From Rhodobacteraceae bacterium KLH11 (GTDB taxonomy: Bacteria; Pseudomonadota; Alphaproteobacteria; Rhodobacterales; Rhodobacteraceae), in contig DS999533.1 in assembly GCA_000158135.1 (NCBI GenBank), forward strand, positions 155,118-219,117: a stretch of 64,000 nt of DNA, in the 5' to 3' direction. The position numbers and the translations under genes were made by a program. Below are positions 34,801-46,800 of the stretch, piece after piece (within the stretch, counting starts at the first letter, position 1; every line of letters begins with the position of its first letter). The notes beneath the pieces were generated by a model. It was given only the letters and a program-made list of their open reading frames with translations. It was not told the origin of the DNA and made no database searches.

Positions 34801-37800
34801 GCGCCATCGGTTCCAGGAACAATGACATATGCGTCCGTCCCTTCGCCTCCGGTCAGGCTATCCTTGCCCTCCCCACCATAAAGAGAGTCATTGCCCGCCC
34901 CGCCAACAAGCGTGTCGTTGCCGGCTTCACCGAACAGATGGTTGTCCAGAGCGTTGCCAGTCAAGACATCATCGCCGCCGCCACCTCTGATTGAAATGAT
35001 ATCAGAATAGGCGTCACTTGATGATGTATCCAGACTCTGGTCTTCTGTTTGATCTCTGAAATCAACTGCAATCGCTTTGTTCGACAGCGCGCCTCCGGAA
35101 CGGTCGGTGGTTGGTATGGCGCTTCGTAGCAGCGCGGTGGGGCGAAGTTCAAAAACGAAACCATCCCTGGTACGGATCGCGATATGCCTGTTGTTCGATG
35201 ATGCCGAAAAATCTTTGATAACAGCAATCTGATAGGCTCTATCGGATTGGTTCAGACTGGCAGGAGTGACAAAAATCGCCAAATCTGTGCCACCGGGGAT
35301 CGGAGCCAAACCACGGTTCTTGTCAACGACAGCCGTCCTTGACTTGAAACTGTTTCTCTTGACCAGTTCGTCCTGATCCGTTTGCAGAAACGAGATTTCA
35401 CTCCTGTTGTAGTTCAAATAGATCGTGTCGCGCTTGTCATCTGTTGCGCTGTTGTCAATTGTGACATGCGATCTGTTCCCGGAATTGAAGTCGTGGTCAA
35501 ACTCCAGATGGTAGATGTCCTGGCCCAGACCGCCCTTCAGATAGTCATTCCCACCCCTTGAAAAGAAGACGTTGTCGTTCACATTGCCCAGAAGCCGGTC
35601 ATCATCCTTTGTACCGGTTACACTGATCAACTCTGAGTTCAGTGATGTGCTAGCATCCAGATAAACTCCCGGTCGCCCTTTTGCTTCAAAATGCAGCAAC
35701 GCAGCTTCTTCTTGTGCGAATAAAACCGGGCCGCCAAGTACGCCGAGGGGCTGGTTGTGAGCGGAAACTTCGATCTTGAAGTCACTTAGTGCGCGGTCAA
35801 CAGTTCCACTGTAGTTGTATTGCCAGTTGAGAACTTCAATTTTGTGGACACCGGCCTCAAGCTGCACCGTTCCTCGAAAATGAACGTCAAGGTCATCGGA
35901 TTGACCGTCACCAATGGTCTGAGCGGTCGCTTCCCTAATTTCGCCCTGTGCAGAAAACAATCCTCCGTTGGCAACACGTGTAACCGCATCTCCATTGATC
36001 CGTAGTGAATTGGCCAACCCATCATGCAATTGAGCAGAAGTGAAGAACGTATATTCGCCTGCTTGCTCTGCAACAAAATATCCTGAAAGCTTTACCGCCA
36101 GATTGCTGGTATCAAACTCGGTTTTTCCCGAGTATGACATGTGGCTTTCACCAAGATATTTGTTGAGTTGCGTCGCGTTTACAGTACCGCTTCTCGGAGC
36201 GTTGCGGAATTCAACGCGGTCCGACGTGAACGTACCATCAGCATTTGTTTCCTTAATGAAGTTCGACAAAACTTCTTCGTCAAACAAAGCAATGCGCGTT
36301 GATGCGCTTTGGGTTTCAGTTGCTTGCAAGAGCGAAGAGAAATCATAAATCTCCCCCTTCAAACCCGAGCCAACAAGATCGTTATAGTGGACGCGGTACT
36401 TTTCGCCGTCAAAACCGGTGAGGTGCAGGTTCCCTTCTCCGTCAGGCGAATACTGGTATCCGTCCGCAGTGTAGATTGTCAGGGTTCTGTTCGCATCGTT
36501 GTCCCAGTTTTTGACAATGGCAACCGGGGTGTCAGGTTTCTGTTTCGTCAAAAGCGACAAGCCGACGGTCATCGTTCCGTCATCAGCGGCTAAAGATCCC
36601 ACTTTCCAACTCAAATCCGAATTCAGGACAGGTAGGAACAGTGTATCTTGCGCAAAATCGGCCGCCGAGTTATCGATGAACGCGGTAGAGAAATCGCCGT
36701 CATAGCCATGCCCAATCACGCCAAAACTTGACGCCTCGGTACCTTCAGCCAGAATATAAGAGTCGGCTCCAGAACCGCCGACAAGCAAGTCGGACCCGCC
36801 AGTGGTCGCAATCTGTCCTTCGCTGGCGGCATCTTCTATGATCCGAGCACGGATATAGTCGTTGCCAGCGCCACCATAGAGTTTGTCCGCTCCGGTCCCA
36901 CCCAAAATGACGTCATTACCACCTGCACCACGCAGTTCATCATTACCAGCAAGACCAGCCAAGTGTTCATCACCGCCGGATCCAGTCAATTTGTTGTCGG
37001 CGGCGTTACCCTGAACGGATTCCAGTTTCTGGAATTTGGACGTACTGATATCAAAATGAGATTCACCAGTGTCGATGCTCGAAGACTCAGTTGCTGTTGA
37101 ACTCAAGGTTTGCGTGCTTTGGCCGTCTCCCTCAACCAGAACTTTGGCGGAAACCGACTCTCCAGCAATTCGGGTCTCGGAATCCACTGTTTTCGACGCA
37201 TCTGCAAGGTCGGCAGAGTTAGTTAGATTGTCAATCGATTTGACAGTTTTCGGGTCTATTTTCAGAGTAAAGCCGTCTGCGGTGTGGATCTCGATTTTGC
37301 GATGGTCGTCATCAACAAAATAGTCCTTGATATAAACATCAGCCTGTTTGAACGCATCAGGTAGCAGGACCAGTTGATGATCGGAGATTGTTGAGTCATA
37401 GGTCCCTGCAACCCAGTTCTCGACAGATACGCCTTTGGGAAGAACAAGGTACCTGCGATCTGCGTCCACCACAGTCGTGAGATCACCAGCAACCGCAGAG
37501 GTCACTAGAGCTTGCGGAACCAGATCAATCTGAACAATGGCCAGATGATTGCCGACACGTGCAATACGGAGATCATCGAAACCTGAACCGAGGATCAGGG
37601 TATCATCAACATGGTCATTCGAACTTGTATCAATTGTGGTTCGGAATGAAACAACATTTCCATTCGCATCTTTACGCTGATCGATTGACCACTTGTGCTT
37701 GTGATTTACGACATAAACGTCGTGTCCGTCTCCACCAGCAACATTGTACTCGGACTCTCCGATGTGAAATACATCGTCCCCTTTGCCACCAGATATGAAG

Positions 37801-40800
37801 TACTGGTGACGACCAAGGTTGTTTTGCTGCGTCGTAACATCATTGACATATTGTGCGTAGCCGTCAGCAAATGCCTTGATAAGTTGTTGGACCCAAAAAT
37901 CCGTATTATAGCTTACATGCTGGGTACGATTGAATTCGGACGTTCCTGATTGACCTTCAAAGTATCCTGACTTTAGGATTTCTTTTTCATATTCTTTGTC
38001 GCGATAACTAGCGTCCGCATCGTATTTTTTCAGGTACTCCTGTGCCTTTGTCTTTACTTCACCACCACCAAATTCACTAAGCTCAAAGACATAATCTCTG
38101 AAAAAGGACGCGGCAAAACGGAACAAAAGGTCTGGGTCTGTTCTGACCTTTTCTTCTGTGATAGATGACGGCGTATCAGCCGGGACCGACAGATCTTCGT
38201 AGGTGAAACCGACGAAACTATTGTCAAGATCATTGCCCGTCACGTTTGCAACCGCGACGACCCCCTCTTTTTCGCCATCATCACTAACGACATCCGCGCC
38301 AGCAACTTTTAACGCACCAAAGAACCCAGACTTGGATACTTCCTTTGTCGAAAACGAGTGCTCATTTCCAGTGCTCAGGTATACGATGGAAACACCTGGA
38401 TCGAAAAAAATCCTTTCTTCAACTGTGTGGCTGTCCAAACTACCTAAGATAACAGTCGACGTATTTACAGCTTTGGCATTCAAAGAGGTTTTTTGATCCG
38501 GATTAATATCCAGTGCCAGGAAATCCGGGTTGACTGTTGGCGTATCTGGGATTCCTCCTATGGCGATACGAGACGAAGTATAGGGGTTTCCAAGATCAAG
38601 ACGCGTATTCCCCGCGACTGACGACTCAATACCGGCTGAAAAATCCACAGCTTGCAGTGTGGAATCCTGAGAAACTCTATGGATCGAATAAAAGGAATCT
38701 GCACTCTGAAGCCGTCTGTTTCGGGCAAAAGATGTACGAGCTTGTCTATCAAATAACCTCTGATAATGGTCCTGAGCCCCTTTGCTCACAAAACCAAAAT
38801 TCTGACCAAAATTCAGGAATCCCTGACGAGCGCCTCCAAAGACAGCTGCTACTTTTGTGTGTTGCGAAGCCGATTCAGGGAGGCTTTCGTAGGCTTCTTT
38901 TACTTCACCGATCGTTTCATCGAACACGAGTCGCACAATGTTCAGCGCGATTCCCAACGGGGCTGTAACGATTTCAGCAGGTGGAAAAACTAATCCAACG
39001 ACATCCAAAATAGACACGGTTGTATCAATAGCCAAATCAACACTGGCTTGAACGATGTCAAAAGTGTCACCACCTTTGATCGCCTCAGTCAAATTGTATA
39101 GGTCCAGCCCGACAAATCCGAATGAAATCGCTGTGTTCACGAATGGTATGGCCTGCGACGCAACGCGGACACCACTCGATACAGCTTTTCCTACAGTCTC
39201 TGCGGCTGATACTACGTTTTTGACAGCACCTTGAGCCAACAAAACGGCTGCTTTTTCAGTTGTGACCCCAGCCGTTTTCGCCAGTAGTCTGACAGACGCT
39301 TTTTCCAGAACCTCCGTGGATTGAGTAAGCAAACGTTCCGAAAGCCCAGCCGTAATTTTTCCTGAAACTTTCGCAGCAACCTTTTCCGCAGCACTAAAGG
39401 TGGCAGCTCCTACCAACTGCGCACCACCAAAGGCTGCCGCGCTGGCACCAAAAATGGCCTGAGGGTTTCGATTCTGTTGCAATGCAGTGATGGCTTGAAT
39501 CAAGCCGGTAATAGTTAAAGCTGCCCCCGCGAGATGCGTGATTGAGCCACCACCCTCAGTTGGACTATTGCGCGCACGTTTAAACCGCTCGAACAGGCTC
39601 AGTTCTTCGCCGGAACTGATCGTACGCTCAGGGTTCGCGGTGAATTGCTCCGCTACTTCCCGCGCGCGCTCCAGAAGACGCGGTGCCTGAAGATCAAGGT
39701 CAGCGACCGCAATCCGACGCTCGACTCCAACTTCATCTTCTGCGCCATTGACGCGCCGAAGCTCTAAGGTGATTTCATCATTGTCTGCCGCAACACTGCC
39801 TTCAACAATCGTATATTCTTCGCCAGCTTCCTTAGAATAGTTCTCGGCGTTTTCAACGAGTGCGCGAGCAATTCTGGCCTGATCTTCAACCGCCTCGGTT
39901 TGGGCCCGCACATAGTTCTGGACCACCGAAACAAGGTCGTCCTGCGTCAGAAGGCGGTTGGATAGGCGCCGGGCTTCCGCACGCCCTTCCGGACCAAACG
40001 TACTGATTTGCTCGTTGAACTTCGTTTCAAGCGCCTGAGAGATGGCTGCAATGTCCTGCGATTGCAGCACATCATTCAAACGTCCACGTAATTCCTGACT
40101 GCGGACAAGATCAGAATTCAGAAGCGCCAGATTTCTAGGTTGGGCCGCCAAGACAATGTCTGACACGATCGATGCGCTTTCCAATCGAGCGATATCGCGG
40201 AATTGCTCCAACAGCGTGCCAGTAAACGTGTCAAGCGCACCGTTCAGATTAGGAGTAGCACGAACACGCCGCAATATCGACGCAAGCCGCCTTCCGTAAG
40301 CAAGACCGTCTCGGCTGTTTGTCCTTAGACTGTCTAGCGCATTTCGATAGTCACGGTCAGTGCCAAGCCGGAATCGCATTGCACTGTCCGGATTGAGTTG
40401 CTCGACAATCAGGCCAAAGACACGGGTTCTCTTGGAAGCCGATCCAAACTGTGCAATATCGCCAATTTGATTGGTGCCAAGCTCGATCTGCGCAACACCG
40501 CTTGGAGAGAATGGTGAAAAGCTCACCTGTTCCGCGCGGAAAGAGGGTTGGGTTTCGACCAGCAACTGGTTTACAAACGATCTGAACGTTCTGACATCTA
40601 GCGGGCTTGCAGCCGAGTTTAGGTTATAGATGCGCGTAATCGCTTCAGAGATGGACGCATTTACCGACGCATGGAGGCCTTGTTCATTCGTCCTGTTTAC
40701 CGGAATAAGCGTAGACCTGATCGCGCTGATCACATTTTTCAAGTGAATTTCTGTAGTGTTAATTTTAGCGAGATCACTATGATTCCGTGTGGAAACCGGC

Positions 40801-43800
40801 TTCTTGAGACTGCCGGCAAATCGAGACGTCAAATTTTTGTTAAAACCTGGATCGAGCCACTCCCTGAAGGTCAGTACCATCGCTTCAATGATACCAGCCT
40901 GGTTTTCCAGTATTTTCTGAGACGCGGACTCATATTCAGACCTAAGTGTACCCTTATCAACCTCAAGGAGCTCGGAAGTCCGGCTGGAAGACAACAATTT
41001 GCCCAGCGATATTCTGGTCGCCACATCATCGGGTAAGCGTCTCAAAAACCCAACTGTATCTTGTGTCGAATTAAAGAACTTTGAGTCAATCCCTCGAGAG
41101 GAATAAGGCTCGTTTGATGCAGCTATAGGGCCTAGAATAGTAGGAAATGGAAAATCGCGCTGCCCGGCTTTAAGGCCATAAGATACAATAGTTCTGTTTG
41201 ATCCAAGTTCCAAAGCCGCCTGGTTTTCTGAGTACCAGCCAATCAAACCGTTTCTTGGTGTACCGCCCGAGGCTTCAACACCGTATAGCTCTGTTCCGGA
41301 AGCCAATAGCTCTTCCGTAATACCGGATATTTTCAGTGTGATATTTTTCGTCGCATGAAGTGTACGCCCGGCATTGCTCAGCGCAAACAATACATCTTCA
41401 CGTGAAATAGGTGCGTTCTCAGACAATTCTGTAGCACCTACCACACTCGTCAAATGGTCAACGATATGCGAGTTTTCGTGAACTATGATGTTGTCAAATG
41501 CTGGGTTTTTTAAGTTGGCGGAATCTATTTCTATCAGCGTTCCCCCGATGGCGAGCGCATTTACACTTTTTTGGTCCGACAATCTGCTTCTGGATAGGTA
41601 CACAACGCCTGTTTGAGGAACATCGAAGACACCATTGACGAGGTTTCCTGAAACCCTTCTCAGACGAGAAAGCACAAAAAGTTGCTTTGCCGTATATGTA
41701 TTGTTTAGAAAGCGACTCAGAAAGTCTCTGACCTCGGTGTTTTTACGTTTTAGAATCGAAACCGGTGATAAATCTGTATCCTGATTCAGATTCCGGGACT
41801 CAAAGTTCCGTCGGTTTGTTCCAATAGAAACATCAGGGATATTTGTTCTTTGAACAACGATATCGGATGTTGCTTCTGATGAGAGCCTATCTAGTGATAC
41901 AGATTCTGCTGCATCGAAAACGACAACCAGATTTGGAATATCTGGAAGCGCGACGAATCTACGTGATTCCAATCGGCTGGTTAGCAACTTGTTCCATGGC
42001 GTGTCCGCAACTTTAGCACCTGTGGAAAGGCGCGCCGCTGTATTGTCGGCCAGACGCAACAATGTAGTAAAGTCGCCATCAACAAAATTGCGGAATGATT
42101 CAGCCGTTGTTGATGCGCCATCCAATTCCCTAATTCTTGACAGAATGGCATCTTTTTTATCAAGGATCGGTGCAACGTTCTGGTCTAAAGCCAGAAGGTT
42201 CAAATTTGTCTCCGGAATGCTGTCAAAATATGTTTCGATAGATTGTCCGATGTCTTTGATGGCCGCCAAGTCAATCGTATCATCGGTGGAAGTCTTTGGG
42301 ACCATTTTGACTGAATCAATAGGTAAAGACAGATCTTCGCCGACTATCGCTTCCACTTCTTTGCGAAACAGCGTTAGTCTTTGGATCAGATCAGGTTCGA
42401 AATACCCAATAGCGCGGCTAATGGCCAATTCGCGGCCAAAACGTGCGACCAAGCCCTCGGTTCTCAAACCAAGCTTTGTCGCAAATCGTACACCGTCTGC
42501 CGGGGTGTCGTTCGGCCTCAACGGAACATCCAGGCTTCTGATAGCTGTAATCGCGGTGACAAGATCATCGTAGTATTGCGAGACATAGTCGTCATAGGCT
42601 TGCAATACCGTTGAATGTGAGACACCAAACGTACTGGAATTGCCGCCAGGAGTAACAATACGGCCGTCAATAATCGGAGCTGGTCGTTGCCGCACAACTC
42701 TGTCGCCGGGCGTCACTCCGACAAATTCTGTTTCTTGCGTGACAAAGCGATTTTCTTCCTGGGACGGCACTTCGTCGTGATGACTGCAGCGGCAAATATG
42801 CGCATCGATATGTCTGTATCGGATGTCCGAGTTCCGGACTTGCTCGATCACATCAGAAAGCTTGACGTTTTCACGCGCCTGCTTCCGGACGGTAATGATA
42901 TCAACACGCTGGCCGTTCTCACTAAGGCGTCTGACGATATGCGCCAGATCTTCTTCCGTACGTCGCTGCCGAACCGGATCTGATCTGTCGCCGGTCAGAG
43001 GCACACGCGCTTTGAACAGCGTGTAATCCTTTAGCCTGTCGCCACCCCTCGCGACATCAAAACGCTCTGCTCCTTCGATATTCAGCAGAGTTCCTGCAGG
43101 GTCCTGACTGACAAGCGGCGCACCGTCTGGTGTCAGGAACGCAACCGAGGGGTCTTCGTTCAGCAGAGCAAACCCGGCCTGACCGTTCGCACCCTCAACC
43201 GCTTCATACCCATGTGCATAAAGCACGGCACGATCAGCAAAGCTTTGATCGTTAGCATTTGTCCTGTTCGTGTAGATGTAGATTCCATCACCAATCGCAA
43301 TGCGGCTGAGACCGAGGTTCTTTTCGGCCAGTTCCTGCAAACGTGCATCAACATCTATGTTGCCAACTGTCCCACTTGCCTCATCGATCTCTGCCGCGTT
43401 CGGGCCGACCTGCGGTGACACGACAACTTCTTCCTGAAGCGGCCCTAGATTCAAGGCCAATTCAGTCCGCCGGGTTCTACCCGACAGATTCCGTTCTGGT
43501 GTAGCAAACGAGGTTTCTACTTCTTGCTGGACATCCGGTGTGTCAATACCGAAGTCGCCTTCGTGGCCACCCGCTAATAAGAAGCGCTCCTCAGTCAAGG
43601 ATGTGACTGGTTGAAGCACCAGAGTACCACTGTCCCGACCAACCGTAAAACGAGCAATTGATTTTCCTAGACTGACTGTTCCATTGGCAGTCAGACGACC
43701 AAAAAAATCAACTCCGGCCTCTTTGAAACCAGCGGTACGGGTTTCATTCAGGTCGACCTGCGTAATAACAAAATTGTCAACCCTTCCGATCACATCATTG

Positions 43801-46800
43801 ATCGCCTCATTGATCTGTAAGGCCTTTCGCGCCGCCGAGTCTTCACTACGGGAAATCGCGGCAACATTATCGTTTAAATGACGCAGTATATCTTCTGTGA
43901 TATGCAAACGAACAGTTAATTTACGAGAGCCTTTGAACTCATTTCTCGCTGTTTCAAGCCTTGAAAGCAGCCGATCAAATCGATTGCTGGTCTGGCGCAA
44001 ATCCGCGATCTGCTTGCGAGCGGCTTTCTGCTGATCAAAAACAATGTTGTTTTGCGGGAAACCCGTGATCGTGAAGTCCGTCTCCAGCTTAGTCAAAGGC
44101 AGTGTAACGTCTACAGAAAGCCCCTTGATCTTACCGTCAGTACCGGTTGAAAACGCCGCAGTTCCCCAAGTGAACTTTTTGCGCAGTATGTTGGAAAACC
44201 TTTCGCCAACCTGGGCAAGCCTGCCAACTCTGTTCAAATCGGTGATTTGCCCCACCCCAGTGCCAGCCAACGTGCCAAAAACAAACCCTGTTCCTTCTGT
44301 GTTGGTTGACTGTAGATACGGACCGATGTCGTAGAACGATCCAAAGTCGAGATTCAAAAACCTCAACTGCGCGCCGCTGCGTCCCTCGCTTGCCAATCTT
44401 CGGCCTGACGCAGCTGTGCCACCTTGAGCGAATGTCAAATGAGCGTTGCCAATTTCAAGATTGAAATTCACACCAGTATCAAGTCCGACTGCGACTCTGG
44501 TTTGCCCAAACTCGGGAATCGCGTCGACAAAAAGACTGTTTCCGCCAACTGCAGCACCAACATCTATGCCAATATCAGAGGTTCTACTGTTCCGAGATAG
44601 TGCCGTGGAGGCAAATTTCAGAAGTTCACTTGAAGGTATGGCTTGGCCGTTGAAAATACGCTTGATCAAGTCCAGTGCCTCTGCGCGGTCCTGAGGCGTT
44701 TCTGTTGGCAGAAACAAAGAACCACTGTCTTGAAAATCCAGTGTTCCGCGCCCTGTGACTCTCGGGATCACCCATCCCCCGTTTGTCAATACGTCGTTGA
44801 TATGCGTAGAACCTCCGAACAGAACCGCACGGCTTGATGCAGATCCTGAAATACCTCTCTTTTCGCCGAAATCGATGGAGTATCCACCTGTTTCCGACGT
44901 TATTTTGATGTTGCCACCGGCGCCAATACCTACGCCTGCGATAATTTGAGGTGTCAAAGCACCGGTGTTTTCCAAGGTCCCTTGATTAACCAATCCATCG
45001 ACTAGAGCAGCGCCGCCACCGACAAGTGTTCCGCCAAATTGCAGCGCGTTCCCGAGGCGTTGAGCATTACGACTAATTTTGGCGCCGCCGCCTTCGTAGT
45101 CCCGTGTAAAGCCTGCAATACCGTGAATTGCTGTACCGACACTACTTGTTGCAAAGGCCGCAGATTGCACACCGGTTGGAATAAAATTGAAATCAGAGTT
45201 GGCGCCTAAGCCAGAGCCGCTTCCTCGTTCAGGGCTTATGTCGACAGGCAGCCGTGATTGCACTATCGGCAGCGGACCATTTGTTGCACCGAACTGCTGC
45301 CCGAACGAGAAAGCGATAGACTGACCCGTTTTTAGCCCTTCTGCCAGCAAGGCGACGCGTTCGGAAAACTGAATGGCGCTGTTTAGTCTTGTCTTTATTG
45401 CTTCATTCTGCGTATTGGCCGCGGCATTTTCAAAAAAGTTGTTGAACTGAAATTGTGAGAGCCGCGCACCATCGAAAATATTTCCAAATCTTCTCGCTTG
45501 ATTGTTGACAAGCTTGACACTTTCGTCAAAGGCGACGGGCTGATACACACCAGCATCAACCAACTGGTTGAGAAAACCGTTTTCGCCCAGACCCTCCTGT
45601 CTGTTGCTAAAGCGTCTTCCAGTTTCCTCGATCAAGTCTTGCAATGCCCGTTGGGATCTGTCTCTCACCCTTTCCAATTCAGAGGACTCTTCAATATTGA
45701 GCATTGACTCGGGGAATAGAGCCAATTCACTTGAAAAGTAGCCCGCCCGCAGCCTGTGAATGGTCGTTTGGTTTTCTAAAAACTCAGCAAAAATGGTTTT
45801 CACGCGCGTCCAGTCGGTGAATCTGTTACGCGAAATCAATGATGACAGCTTAAACGCCGGAGACTCCCTACCTCCTTCTGGTAGCCCACTGTAGATTGTA
45901 CCCGTTGCACCGATCAATGTCACAAGGTCTGCGAAGGCACCCAATCGGCTGGTTCCTGGGGGAGTGCCAAGAAGATCTACAAGGCTTTTCCGGGATTGCT
46001 CTTCAATGCTGCTGTCATCCGCATCCCGTGTGAAAGTGACGCTGTAGTCGGCCTGTCCACTCAGTTCTGACAGCAGTGCGACAAGCTTTTGGTTGCGAGC
46101 CACGAGCATCTTGATCAGATCTTCGTTCCCTGCTGATCTGTCGGGATCATACCTGAAATCGGGAAAGATCAAATCGCTATTAGTCTGAGCTCTTGACGCT
46201 CCGTGAAGCAACCGCATGTTGTCGGCGATTATCTGGTTCGTGGCAGCATCGTAGTTGATTATGCCATTTGTATTTGTTGCGACACGCTCGTAAATCGCCC
46301 GCCCCGCCCCGGATACGGCACGGACAACGGGAGCCGCAGCACCAAGGAAGACCGAAGCGGCTTCGCGCGAAACTCCGTTTAAGAGCTGGCTTGTTGTAGA
46401 ACCGCCAAAAAATGATCGAAGGTTGTGAGACTGGTTAACCTTTATCAGGAAGTGCAGCGGCAACGTGTCACCCGATACTGGAAATCTCTCAAAAACAGTA
46501 TCAAAAAGGCTAAACCGTGATCCGGTTTCAACTTCAACGACTGAGTGCGGCGGTGTTTCCACACTCCTCTCGTTCCCTATTACCCGTCCATCGAACAGAC
46601 CCGGTGTCGTAGCGACGGGCGTCCGTAGACTATCCGACACTTCACCAACCGAGCTTGCGGTTTCGGAAATCGGCGAAAACCGCGCACTTCCTGCTCCCGA
46701 TCTATTGGCCAAAGTGTCAATCGGCGGAGGATCGAGAATTGCTTTGCTATACTCTTCCGCGGACCGGGAATTCGTAGGTGCCACGCGCGCAAGCGCTCTC

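Larger units (their letters stand above)
10950..37820 (-). repeat. RTX calcium-binding nonapeptide repeat region of the giant protein
   Basis: Dozens of GGxGxDxUx nonapeptides occur in clusters, such as GGAGNDTL, GGEGDDRLLGG and GGGGNDTY, typically followed by segments of the form 'V(K/R)(N/D)W' plus 'TxDG', matching the haemolysin-type calcium-binding related module. The first cluster starts near 37820 and the last ends near 11250. These repeats fold into calcium-loaded parallel beta-rolls after export and remain unfolded in the low-calcium cytoplasm. The block between about 13950 and 13400 has a very regular spacing of roughly 18 residues. On the DNA level the repeats are degenerate, so this is not a satellite or CRISPR array. 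Confidence 0.92.
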
